64,000 bases of DNA from Paenibacillus_AA sp045062745 (lineage in GTDB: Bacteria > Bacillota > Bacilli > Paenibacillales > NBRC-103111). Under the pieces are notes generated by a model. That model did not search any database and was not told where the DNA came from. It saw nothing but the letters and a program-made list of their open reading frames with translations. Below are positions 43,260-51,434 of the stretch, piece after piece (the stretch's first letter is position 1; each line of letters starts with the position of its first letter). Where the stretch lies: assembly GCF_045062745.1 (NCBI RefSeq), contig NZ_JBJGED010000018.1, forward strand, positions 91,963 through 155,962, written 5' to 3'. The translations under genes were made by a program, and so were the position numbers.

Positions 43260-44182
43260 AGCTGGAAACAGGTACGGTTCGGCGGCTGCGGGTAGCCCGA
43301 GAAGTGCCCCCGAACGGGTACTTCCTGTCGGACGGCGAACGCGAGGTGCTGCTGCATTATAGCGAGATAGTCGGAGACCGGCCCGAGCCGGGCGATACGG
43401 TCTCGGTGTTCCTCTACCACGACACCGAGGACCGGCTGGCGGCTACGATGAAGGAGCCGCATATCCGGCTCGGCGAGATGGCGGAGCTGGAGGTGGCCGA
43501 CGTACACCCGCGCTTCGGCTGCTTCCTCGAGATGGGGCTCGGCCGCCAGTTGCTGCTGCCGATCGGCGAATTGCCCGAGTGGCAGGAGCTGTTCCCGCAG
43601 AAGGGCGACCGCGTGTTCGTCACGCTGGCGCACGACAAGCAGGGGCGCCTGACCGCGAAGCTGGCGGGTGAGCGGGAGCTGGCGCCGCTCGCGTTCCCCG
43701 CGCCGTCCGGCTGGCGCAATCAGTGGATCGAGGCGCGGGTATACAAGTCGCTTAAGAACGCGACGTTCGTGCTGTGCGACGGCGGCGTGCTCGGGTTTGG
43801 CGCGATCGGGATGATCCATGAGAACGAGCGCACTCGCCCGCTGCGGCTGGGGGAGCAGGTGAAGGCGCGCGTCACATTCGTCCGGGAGGACGGGCGGGTG
43901 AACCTGTCCATGCGTCCGGCGAAGCATGTGGGGCAAGTGGAGGACTCCGACCGGATCCTTGCCTTCCTGCAGGACCGGCCGACCGGCTCGATGCCGTATT
44001 CGGACGAGACGCCGGCCGATATTATTATGAGCAAGTTCGGTATCAGCAAAGGGGCGTTCAAGCGCGCGCTCGGCAAGCTGATGAAGGACGGGCTGGTGGA
44101 ACAGCAAGGCAGTTGGACGAAGCTGAAGGCGGATCGGCCGGCGAGTTCAAGTGCCGATACCGATCAAGGCTCCACCGAGTAA
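43256..44182 (+). CDS. CvfB-like S1 RNA-binding protein
   Basis: The 308-residue product carries three S1/OB-like folds in series (MAELEVADVHPRFGCFLEMG; IEARVYKSLKNATFVLCDGG; VKARVTFVREDGRVNLSMRP) and a C-terminal winged helix (SKFGISKGAFKRALGKLMKD), the layout of CvfB/YitL, which affects virulence-factor mRNA in Staphylococcus. It overlaps rsfS by ATGA. In B. subtilis yqeM follows rsfS directly, so this gene is an insertion into the conserved operon. Confidence 0.88.
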   Translation: MKLETGTVRRLRVAREVPPNGYFLSDGEREVLLHYSEIVGDRPEPGDTVSVFLYHDTEDRLAATMKEPHIRLGEMAELEVADVHPRFGCFLEMGLGRQLLLPIGELPEWQELFPQKGDRVFVTLAHDKQGRLTAKLAGERELAPLAFPAPSGWRNQWIEARVYKSLKNATFVLCDGGVLGFGAIGMIHENERTRPLRLGEQVKARVTFVREDGRVNLSMRPAKHVGQVEDSDRILAFLQDRPTGSMPYSDETPADIIMSKFGISKGAFKRALGKLMKDGLVEQQGSWTKLKADRPASSSADTDQGSTE

Positions 44183-44208
44183 GAGGTAAGAAAGGGACTA
44201 TTCGAGAA

Positions 44209-44973
44209 ATGGCTTACGAGAAATTCGCTTACACCTATGATCTGCTGATGGAAGACATGCCGTATCCCCAGTGGATTCGGTTCGCCCGCCAGATCTGGGA
44301 CCAGTACGGCAGCCCGAGGACGGTCGTCGATCTGGGCTGCGGCACCGGCAATATCGCGATCCCGCTCGCCCAGACCGGCTTGCACGTGACCGGCATCGAC
44401 TTGTCCGCCGACATGCTGGCAGTCGCCCGGGACAAGGAGGAGCAGCACCGGAAGCGCTCTTCCTTCGCGCCCGGCGGGGGCCTTCTGTGGCTCGAGCAGG
44501 ACATCCGCGAGTGGGCGCTGCCGGAGCGCGTCGATTCGGTCATTTCGTTCTGCGACTGCCTGAATTACCTGACCGAGGAAGAGCAGCTTCTGCAGGCGTT
44601 CCGACAGACGTACGAAGGACTCGTCGAGGGCGGGACGTTCCTGTTCGACATGCATACGGAGGCACAACTGAAAGCGTATGCAGAGATGCAGCCGTTCTGG
44701 CTGAAGGACGAGCTCGTCTCCTACATCTGGACTTGCGAGCTGGACGAGGCACGGTGCGAGATCGAGCACGACCTCACGATTTTCCTTAAGGACGAAGGGG
44801 CTCCCGTCTACCGGCGCATCGACGAGGTGCATGTGCAGCGGGCGTACAAGCTCGACTGGCTCGAGCAGGCGCTGCACCGCAGCGGGTTCTCGAGGGTGAT
44901 GCGGTTCGCCGATTTCAAGCTTCAGCCTTCGGATGAACGGACGGAGCGGGCCTTTTTCGTGGCGATCAAGTAA
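44209..44973 (+). CDS. yqeM: Class I SAM-dependent methyltransferase (YqeM)
   Basis: I start at the ATG at 44209 (MAYEKFAYTYDLLM), matching the family; ribosome-site match is weak (AAAGGG about 13 bases up). The 254-residue protein has SAM motif I VVDLGCGTGNIAIPL, the acidic loop VTGIDLSADML and a post-motif FCDCLNYL. Substrate is unknown. It closes the conserved block begun by yqeG. Confidence 0.9.
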   Translation: MAYEKFAYTYDLLMEDMPYPQWIRFARQIWDQYGSPRTVVDLGCGTGNIAIPLAQTGLHVTGIDLSADMLAVARDKEEQHRKRSSFAPGGGLLWLEQDIREWALPERVDSVISFCDCLNYLTEEEQLLQAFRQTYEGLVEGGTFLFDMHTEAQLKAYAEMQPFWLKDELVSYIWTCELDEARCEIEHDLTIFLKDEGAPVYRRIDEVHVQRAYKLDWLEQALHRSGFSRVMRFADFKLQPSDERTERAFFVAIK

Positions 44974-44995
44974 CGATGGCAGGGGGCCAGGTTGC

Positions 44996-45688
44996 ATGAC
45001 TGACGAATCGAGAAGCGGAGTGCTGGAGTCGGCGCGGGATCGGCAGCAAGCCGAAGTGCTGCAGGCGGCGGAGGGGTTCGCCCGCGGCGTGCACGCGGCG
45101 GACCGGAGCGGCCACGACTGGCCGCACATCGAGCGCGTGGCCGAACTGGCGGAGCGGCTCGCCGAGGCGGAAGGCGCGGACCGGTTCATCTGCCGGCTCG
45201 CCGCGCTGCTGCACGATGTGAGCGACCCGAAGCTGAACGCATCGAAGGAAGCCGGCGAGCGGCTCCTGCAGGACTGGCTGCACGGCCAGCCGATCTCGGC
45301 GGAAGCCCGGGACCACGTGCTGGACATCATCGCCACGATGTCCTACAATGGCGGCCACAACCCGCCGATGCGGACGCTGGAAGGCCAAGTCGTGCAGGAT
45401 GCAGACCGGGTCGACGCGCTGGGCGCGGTCGGAATCGCGCGCACGTTCGTGTACGCCGGCGCGAAGGGGCATTCGATGCATGATCCGGCCTTGTGCTCCC
45501 GGGAAGCTATGAGTGTGGAGGAGTACCGGAGCGAGCGCAACCAGACGGCGGTGAACCACTTTTATGAGAAGCTGCTGCGGCTGAAGGACCGGATGAACAC
45601 GGCAACCGGGCGACAGCTGGCCGAGGAGCGGCACGCGTTTATGGAACGGTTCCTGGAGCAGTTTTACAGGGAATGGGAAGGGCGATAA
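44996..45688 (+). CDS. HD-domain phosphohydrolase
   Basis: The ATG at 44996 is 10 bases after AGGGGG. The 230-residue protein has the HD signature: His about 44 (DWPHIERV), HD about 73-74 (LLHDVSD) and Asp about 139 (VVQDADRVDALGAVG). It resembles YpgQ/YedJ-type pyrophosphohydrolases that act on nucleotides. It starts 22 bases after yqeM and is followed by a terminator (45714-45750), so it is the last gene of the operon. Confidence 0.88.
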   Translation: MTDESRSGVLESARDRQQAEVLQAAEGFARGVHAADRSGHDWPHIERVAELAERLAEAEGADRFICRLAALLHDVSDPKLNASKEAGERLLQDWLHGQPISAEARDHVLDIIATMSYNGGHNPPMRTLEGQVVQDADRVDALGAVGIARTFVYAGAKGHSMHDPALCSREAMSVEEYRSERNQTAVNHFYEKLLRLKDRMNTATGRQLAEERHAFMERFLEQFYREWEGR

Positions 45689-45713
45689 CCCCCGAAAACG
45701 CACTGATATATCG

Positions 45714-45750
45714 AGACCCTGATTCCGGTATCCCGGAGGCAGGGTTTTTT
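45714..45750 (+). terminator. Terminator of the yqeG operon
   Basis: GACCCTG/CAGGGTT stem with an inner CCGG/CCGG hairpin and TTTTTT, 26 bases after the stop at 45688. Confidence 0.85.
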
Positions 45751-46086
45751 CTCTGTTGTAGGTATACAGGGAGTTACGCGTGAAATAGCGGAAAAAGGAT
45801 CATCTAATTCATTTTTCGAGCCTTCATCAAGCAAAATAAAGGAAAAATGATCATCTATTGGCTCCGCTGAGTTCATTTTCACATTGAATCGAAGGAATAG
45901 ATGCAATATTTTCCTCTATTTCATATGAAAAACCGATTAGTATTGGATTAGAAGAAATTTTTTCATCTAAGGATCGTGGTCGGTGTGTACTGAAAAGCTT
46001 CAATAGGATGGTCATTGACTTGACTTAACTATAAAATAGTAATAAACTTATTAAATAGTAGTTAATTACGAATTAAGGAGCGATTC
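45751..46086. other. AT-rich gene-less stretch with a degenerate repeat and operator-like palindromes
   Basis: No gene is supported. GGAAAAAKGATCATCTAWT occurs at 45790 and 45841 (51-base period). Just before the dioxygenase gene, ACTAT-AAA-ATAGT (46029-46041) is a perfect palindrome and a larger TTAACTA...TAGTTAA pair brackets 46026-46066. Confidence 0.5.
46026..46066. promoter_or_regulatory. Promoter and operator region of the extradiol dioxygenase gene
   Basis: TTGACT, about 17 bases, then TAAACT make a plausible promoter that overlaps the palindromes ACTAT-AAA-ATAGT and TTAACTA/TAGTTAA. Overlap of an AT-rich dyad with a promoter is typical of repression by MarR/DUF24-type regulators; the regulator is not in the window. 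Confidence 0.4.
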
Positions 46087-46863
46087 ATGATGATACCCGC
46101 CATGTTCCTGGCACACGGTTCGCCGATGACCGCCATCGAGAATACCCCCTTTACCCGTTTCCTCGAGGAGCTGGGCCGGAAGGTGAAGCCGAAGGCGATC
46201 GTCCTCTTCACCGCGCATTGGGAAAGCGAAGTGCTGACCATCTCGTCACACGACGAAGTGTACGATACGATTTACGATTTCGGCGGCTTCCCGCCGGAGC
46301 TGTATGCGATCAAGTATCGCGCACGCGGCTCTTCGATCGTCGCCTCCGAGTTGGCGCGGCGGTTCGGCGCGGCGGGCATCCAGGTGCGCCTCGACGCGAC
46401 CCGCGGCTTGGACCACGGCGCCTGGACGATGCTGCACCGGATGTACCCGCAGGCGGATATTCCGGTCGTGCAGGTGTCGGTGAATCCGTTCCTGCCGATG
46501 CGCGAGCAATATCGGATCGGCGAGGCGCTGCGCGGGCTGGATGAGCAGGATATTCTCGTCATCGGCAGCGGAGTGACCGTGCACAATTTGCGCCGCGTCA
46601 ATTTCGACGACCGGTTCGGCGAACCGGAGAGCTGGGCGTACGAGTTCGATGAGTGGCTCATCGAGCACATCCGTACCGGAGACTTCGACAGCTTGTTCCG
46701 GGTAATGGAGCTGGCCCCCCATGCACGGCTGGCCGTACCGCGACCGGAGCACTTCGTCCCGTTATTCATCGCCATGGGCAGCGGGAATCCCGACCGGAAG
46801 CCGGAGATTTTGCACCGTTCGTATGAGTTCGGCACACTCAGTTACTTGAGTCTGCAGTTTTGA
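46087..46863 (+). CDS. LigB-family extradiol dioxygenase (YgiD/DODA-like)
   Basis: The 258-residue protein has the metal and catalytic His set of the class III extradiol dioxygenases: His10 (LAHGSP), His44 (TAHWES), His110 (LDHGAW), His166 (TVHNLR) and His222 (EHFVPL). Relatives open catechols such as DOPA or detoxify quinol compounds. AAGGAG is 6 bases before ATG-ATG. A palindromic operator region precedes it, which fits induction by quinone or phenolic stress. Confidence 0.9.
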   Translation: MMIPAMFLAHGSPMTAIENTPFTRFLEELGRKVKPKAIVLFTAHWESEVLTISSHDEVYDTIYDFGGFPPELYAIKYRARGSSIVASELARRFGAAGIQVRLDATRGLDHGAWTMLHRMYPQADIPVVQVSVNPFLPMREQYRIGEALRGLDEQDILVIGSGVTVHNLRRVNFDDRFGEPESWAYEFDEWLIEHIRTGDFDSLFRVMELAPHARLAVPRPEHFVPLFIAMGSGNPDRKPEILHRSYEFGTLSYLSLQF

Positions 46864-46870
46864 TGGATGC

Positions 46871-46900
46871 TTGACAATGATTCCCTTGGTTTGCTATAAT
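46871..46900 (+). promoter_or_regulatory. leuS promoter
   Basis: TTGACA (46871-46876), an 18-base spacer and TATAAT (46895-46900), a near-perfect sigma-A promoter, lies directly before the T-box leader. Confidence 0.85.
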
Positions 46901-46906
46901 ACCAAG

Positions 46907-47194
46907 AAGATTTTCACACTTGGATAAGGCTGTGAAGAGGAGCAGTAAGGAGTCGCAATTCCTTAAGAGAGTCGGCGGTTGGTGCGAGCCGATGGTTGCG
47001 TTCGTGAACTCGCCTCGGAGCCAGATGGTGAATCCCCGAGCCTTCGCCGGCTGCTGGATGAACCGGATCGTGTCCCCGCGTTAAGGGGGTTAAGTGGGCT
47101 TTAGGGCAAAGAATGCCTCGAGCCAACTAGGGTGGTACCACGGGAACTCGAACCTCTCGTCCCTAGCGTGATGCTAGCGACGCGGGGTTTTTTT
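46907..47194 (+). promoter_or_regulatory. T-box riboswitch of leuS
   Basis: The leader has an AGTA element, a GAA-CTC-GCC specifier loop (CTC, Leu, at 47009-47011), the T-box AGGGTGGTACCACGGG (47129-47144) and a terminator (CGTCCCTAGC/GCTAGCGACG then T7, 47158-47194). Uncharged leucine tRNA should allow read-through into leuS. Confidence 0.93.
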
Positions 47195-47224
47195 AATGAA
47201 TTCGAATAAGGAGTCGAAGACGTC

Positions 47225-49690
47225 ATGACACAGCTGGATCGCGATCAAACCAATGAAAGAGAACAGGGGTACAATCCCCAGCGCATCGAACCCAAGTGGC
47301 AGCAATATTGGGATGCCAGCAAGACGTTCAAGGTAGAGGAGAACTCGTCCAAGCCGAAGTTTTATGCGCTGGATATGTTCCCTTATCCGTCCGGAGCCGG
47401 ACTTCATGTAGGCCATCCGGAAGGGTACACCGCTACCGACATCGTCTCCCGCTACAAGCGGATGCGCGGCTTCAATGTCCTGCACCCGATGGGCTGGGAC
47501 GCGTTCGGGCTGCCGGCGGAGCAGCACGCGCTCGATACGGGCAAGCATCCCCGCGACATTACGTTCAAGAATATCGATAATTTCCGGAGACAGATCAAAT
47601 CGCTCGGATTCTCCTACGACTGGGACCGCGAGCTGAGCACGACCGATCCGGATTACTACAAATGGACGCAATGGATTTTTATCCAGCTGTACAACAAAGG
47701 GCTCGCCTACGTCGCGGAAGTGCCTGTGAACTGGTGCCCTGCGCTAGGCACGGTGCTGGCGAACGAGGAAGTGATCGACGGCTTGAGCGAGCGCGGCGGC
47801 CATCCCGTCATCCGCAAGCCGATGCGCCAGTGGGTGCTGAAGATTACCGAATACGCCGAGCGTCTCCTGGAAGACTTGGAGGAGCTGGACTGGTCCGAGA
47901 GCATCAAGGATATGCAGCGCAACTGGATCGGGAAGTCGAAGGGCGCCGAAGTGCACTTCGCGATCGCCGGCCACGAAGGCCGCGAGCTGACCGTCTTCAC
48001 GACCCGCCCGGACACGCTGTTCGGTGCGACCTACTGCGTGCTGGCACCGGAGCACGAGATGGTGCAGGCGATTACGACCGGGGAGCAAGCGGCAGCCGTT
48101 AAGGAATACCAGGAGAAGGCCGCCCGCAAAAGCGATTTGGAGCGTACCGACCTGGCCAAGGAGAAGACGGGGGTCTTCACCGGCGCCTATGCGATCAATC
48201 CGGTGAATGGCGCTCAAGTGCCGATCTGGATCGCGGACTACGTGCTGGCCGGCTACGGGACCGGCGCGATCATGGCCGTACCGGGCCACGACCAGCGCGA
48301 CTGGGAGTTCGCGAAGCAGTTCGAGCTGCCGATCGTGGAGGTCGTGAGCGGCGGCGACGTGACGAAGGAAGCGTTCGCGGGCGACGGTGTACATGTGAAC
48401 TCGGGGCTGCTGGACGGCTTGAACAATGAAGCTGCGATCGCCCGAATGATCGAGTGGCTGGAAGCGAACGGCAAGGGGCAAGGCAAGGTCACGTACCGCC
48501 TGAGAGACTGGCTGTTCAGCCGCCAGCGCTATTGGGGCGAGCCGATCCCGATTCTCCATCTGGAGGACGGCACGATGAAGCCTGTGCCGGAATATCAACT
48601 GCCGCTCCTGCTGCCGGAGGTCGACGAGATTCGTCCGTCCGGTACGGGCGAGTCTCCGCTCGCCAACGTGACGGAGTGGGTCAACACCGTCGATCCGGAG
48701 ACGGGCAAGCCGGCGCGCCGCGAGACGAACACGATGCCGCAATGGGCGGGCAGCTGCTGGTACTACTTGCGGTTCATCGACCCGCACAACAGTGAGGCTC
48801 TGTGCTCGCCGGAGCTGCAGAAGGAATGGCTGCCGGTCGACCTGTACATCGGCGGCGCCGAGCATGCGGTTCTGCACTTGCTGTACGCGCGCTTCTGGCA
48901 CAAGGTGCTGTACGATATCGGCGTGGTGAATACGAAGGAGCCGTTCTACAAGCTGGTGAACCAGGGGATGATCCTGGGCGAGAACATGGAGAAGATGAGC
49001 AAATCCCGCGGCAACGTCGTCAATCCGGACGACATCGTGAACGAATTCGGCGCCGATACGCTGCGCGTCTATGAGATGTTCATGGGGCCGCTGGAAGCGA
49101 CGAAGCCTTGGAACACGAACGGGGTGGAAGGCTCGTTCCGGTTCTTGAGCCGTATCTGGCGCCTGATCGTAAACGAAGACGGCGGATTGAGCGCCAAGAT
49201 CGGGGCCGACGACGCCGGGACGTCCGAAGCGTTCATGCGGACATGGCACCGTTCGATCAAGAAAATCACCGAGGATCTGGAGGCGCTGCGCTTCAACACG
49301 GCGATCAGCCAGCTGATGATCTTCGTGAACGAAGCGTACAAAACCGAGCAGCTCCCGTTGTCGGCCATGAAGCAGTTCACGCAGATGCTGTCGCCGTTCG
49401 CGCCGCACTTGGCGGAAGAGCTGTGGGAGCGTCTGGGCGGCCAAGAGTCGATCACATACGCGCCGTGGCCGACGTACGACGAAGCGCTGACGGTGGACAA
49501 CGAGGTCGAGATTGTCGTACAGGTGAACGGCAAGATCGCCGACCGTGTCAAGATCGCGAACGACACTGACGAAGCGGCGATGCAGGACATCGCGCTCGGG
49601 TTGGAGAAAGTGCAGGAGATGATCGCCGGCCGGTCCGTCCGAAAAGTGATTGCGGTGAAGGGCAAGCTCGTAAACCTGGTCGTGGGTTAA
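47225..49690 (+). CDS. leuS: Leucyl-tRNA synthetase
   Basis: The 821-residue class I synthetase has the HIGH-type motif HVGH (about 61-64, in PYPSGAGLHVGHPEGY), a CP1 editing domain (TTRPDTLFGATYCVLAPEH) and KMSKS (about 590-594). The C-terminal part ends VVQVNGKIADRVKIAND. It charges tRNA-Leu. Length fits bacterial enzymes. The promoter (46871) and a Leu T-box control it, and a terminator follows at 49781-49846. Confidence 0.97.
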   Translation: MTQLDRDQTNEREQGYNPQRIEPKWQQYWDASKTFKVEENSSKPKFYALDMFPYPSGAGLHVGHPEGYTATDIVSRYKRMRGFNVLHPMGWDAFGLPAEQHALDTGKHPRDITFKNIDNFRRQIKSLGFSYDWDRELSTTDPDYYKWTQWIFIQLYNKGLAYVAEVPVNWCPALGTVLANEEVIDGLSERGGHPVIRKPMRQWVLKITEYAERLLEDLEELDWSESIKDMQRNWIGKSKGAEVHFAIAGHEGRELTVFTTRPDTLFGATYCVLAPEHEMVQAITTGEQAAAVKEYQEKAARKSDLERTDLAKEKTGVFTGAYAINPVNGAQVPIWIADYVLAGYGTGAIMAVPGHDQRDWEFAKQFELPIVEVVSGGDVTKEAFAGDGVHVNSGLLDGLNNEAAIARMIEWLEANGKGQGKVTYRLRDWLFSRQRYWGEPIPILHLEDGTMKPVPEYQLPLLLPEVDEIRPSGTGESPLANVTEWVNTVDPETGKPARRETNTMPQWAGSCWYYLRFIDPHNSEALCSPELQKEWLPVDLYIGGAEHAVLHLLYARFWHKVLYDIGVVNTKEPFYKLVNQGMILGENMEKMSKSRGNVVNPDDIVNEFGADTLRVYEMFMGPLEATKPWNTNGVEGSFRFLSRIWRLIVNEDGGLSAKIGADDAGTSEAFMRTWHRSIKKITEDLEALRFNTAISQLMIFVNEAYKTEQLPLSAMKQFTQMLSPFAPHLAEELWERLGGQESITYAPWPTYDEALTVDNEVEIVVQVNGKIADRVKIANDTDEAAMQDIALGLEKVQEMIAGRSVRKVIAVKGKLVNLVVG

Positions 49691-49715
49691 GGTTCACTTT
49701 GCGGGAATTGTTTTT

Positions 49716-49775
49716 TGGGGGCCCCCGCAAAGTAATCGGAATATGCTACAGAGCTTAACTTCACTTTGTGGGGAA
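49716..49775. repeat. Dispersed palindromic repeat, copy 3
   Basis: GGGGGCCCCCGCAAAGTAAT at one end and TTCACTTTGTGGGG at the other, in the same orientation as the copies at 7015 and 8805. An extra arm TTCACTTTGCGGG (49693-49705) just after the leuS stop is complementary to CCCGCAAAGT of the element, giving an additional hairpin. Confidence 0.8.
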
Positions 49776-49780
49776 AGAGA

Positions 49781-49846
49781 AAAGCTTACCTGTCTTAAGA
49801 CGAAGAGACACGCGTCCTCGTCCGGGCAGGTAAGCTTTGTTTTTTC
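49781..49846 (+). terminator. Terminator between leuS and comER
   Basis: AAAGCTTACCTG/CAGGTAAGCTTT stem of 12 bases with a 34-base insert, then GTTTTTT. It serves leuS and may also serve comER from the other side. Confidence 0.8.
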
Positions 49847-49851
49847 ATCGG

Positions 49852-50685
49852 TTACTCGACGATTTTGCCGTAAAACAAATTCTCGACCTTCTCGATATCC
49901 TCGTGGTACTTCGCGTGGGTAATGCCGATCAGCCGATTGAACATCCCGTCGAGCTCCTTCTCCATCAGCTTGATCGCCGAGGCGGTGATGCCGCCGGGGA
50001 CGGATACGCGCTCGCGCAGCGAGGCGGGCGTGAAGCCGCCTGCAGTCAGCAGTTTGCCGGTGCCGAGCAGCATCTCGGCCGACAGGCGCGTCGCTTCCTC
50101 GCGGGGGATGCCGGTTTCGACGATCGCGGCGTCGATCAGCTTCTCGAGGAAGAAGGCGAGAAACGCCGGGCCGCAGCTCGACAAGTCCGAGCAAATCCGC
50201 GTATGGTCTTCTTCCACTTCCAGCGGCGTGCTGATAGCACTGAACAACCCCTCCAGCCTTAGCTTGTCGGCCGCGGTTACATGCTTCCCGTACATGATAA
50301 GGGAAGCCCCGCTCCGCATATAGTTCGTAATGCTGGGGATCATTTTCACCACTTTGCAGTTCAGCAAATCTTCCAAATGCTTAATGAGCACCGGGCTCGT
50401 GATTGAAACGACGATTTGGCCGGGGGAGAGCGCTCCCTTGAGCTCGTCGAGCACTTTTTTATATTCAACCGGCTTCACGCACAGGAACAGCAATTCGCAC
50501 GTCGCGGCCACTTCCATATTGGACCTAGCCGCCGTTAACCCGGGGTACCGCTCGGACAGAAGCTTCACTTTCCCGAAGGTCCGGTTGCTGGCTACGATTT
50601 CTTCTGCCTGTAGAGCTCCCGAGTGAATCCAGGACTCGATTAGCATGCTCCCCATACTGCCCGTCCCAATAAATCCAACCTTCAT
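49852..50685 (-). CDS. comER: ComER, pyrroline-5-carboxylate reductase-like
   Basis: The 277-residue protein has an N-terminal NAD(P) fold (KVGFIGTGSMGSMLIESW) and the ProC-like C-terminal dimer domain (SSCGPAFLAFFLEKLIDAA; EMLLGTGKLL). It is divergent from comEA exactly as in Bacillus. ComER is not needed for DNA uptake in B. subtilis, and its substrate is uncertain. The ATG has AGGAGGGATTCTTC upstream. Confidence 0.92.
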   Translation of the reverse strand: MKVGFIGTGSMGSMLIESWIHSGALQAEEIVASNRTFGKVKLLSERYPGLTAARSNMEVAATCELLFLCVKPVEYKKVLDELKGALSPGQIVVSITSPVLIKHLEDLLNCKVVKMIPSITNYMRSGASLIMYGKHVTAADKLRLEGLFSAISTPLEVEEDHTRICSDLSSCGPAFLAFFLEKLIDAAIVETGIPREEATRLSAEMLLGTGKLLTAGGFTPASLRERVSVPGGITASAIKLMEKELDGMFNRLIGITHAKYHEDIEKVENLFYGKIVE

Positions 50686-50825
50686 GAAGAATCCCTCCTA
50701 GACGTTTCCACGGCCAAGACACGAACCAAGCCTTTCTAACATGTATATGCGAGATTGTCGAATCTTATGCTACCCAAATGTAAAATAGGAAAATCTCCTA
50801 GACAAACTGAGAGAGGAGGAGCCTC

Positions 50826-51341
50826 ATGCGACATACAAGGAATAGGCAGGCGTTATGGTGCGGTGCCGTCGCGGCCCTCGTGCTGATCGTCCTCGTGCTG
50901 GGGATGATGCGGCCGTGGAAGCGACCGGTGTCCAGCCGGGGGCTGCAAGACCGGAACGCCGACATGGCCGCTCTGATCGCCACTGACGGGCCTGCGGTCA
51001 AGCCAACTCCATCGCCGCTGTCATCCCCTTCCCCATCCCGAACCGCTGCACCGTCTCCAACCGCAGCCCCGCGCTCAACCGCCGTACCACCGGCATCGCC
51101 GGCAGCTACAGTGTCAGCTGCACCATCGCCGGGAGGGCCCGTATCCGGCAAGCTCAATCTCAATCAAGCGACGCTGGCGGAGCTGGACCGTCTGCCCGGC
51201 ATCGGGCCGGCCAAGGCTCAGGCGATCCTAGATTATCGGGCCAAGGCGGGAGCTTTCCGCAAGCCGGAAGAGCTCATGAACGTGAAGGGAATCGGCGCCA
51301 AGCTCTACGAATCTATCAAAGACCGTATCGTAGCGGAATAA
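50826..51341 (+). CDS. comEA: ComEA-like DNA receptor without an SLBB-like segment
   Basis: The 171-residue protein has one membrane anchor (about 10-27), a ~70-residue Pro/Ser/Ala-rich linker (about 55-107) and a C-terminal pair of helix-hairpin-helix motifs (KLNLNQATLAELDRLPGIGP; ELMNVKGIGAKLYESIKDRI) that bind DNA. B. subtilis ComEA has an oligomerisation (SLBB-like) domain where this protein has low-complexity linker. It is the first gene of the com locus and lies divergent to comER. Confidence 0.9.
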   Translation: MRHTRNRQALWCGAVAALVLIVLVLGMMRPWKRPVSSRGLQDRNADMAALIATDGPAVKPTPSPLSSPSPSRTAAPSPTAAPRSTAVPPASPAATVSAAPSPGGPVSGKLNLNQATLAELDRLPGIGPAKAQAILDYRAKAGAFRKPEELMNVKGIGAKLYESIKDRIVAE

Positions 51342-51434
51342 ATGGCACCAGTCTTTTATTTTACGGCGGGATATGAGAAAATAAGGAAGTGTTGATAGAT
51401 AGATAGAATTAGAGATTAGGGAGGCTATGCATTC

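Noticed and set aside
47744..49444. 566-codon open frame on the minus strand opposite leuS
   Set aside because: It mirrors the codon phase of a highly conserved, GC-rich gene, is dominated by Arg, His and Val, has no ribosome site and matches no family.
51342..51434. SAM riboswitch before metY
   Set aside because: The 93-base gap is too short and lacks the S-box sequence blocks; only a GGGAGG ribosome site is visible.
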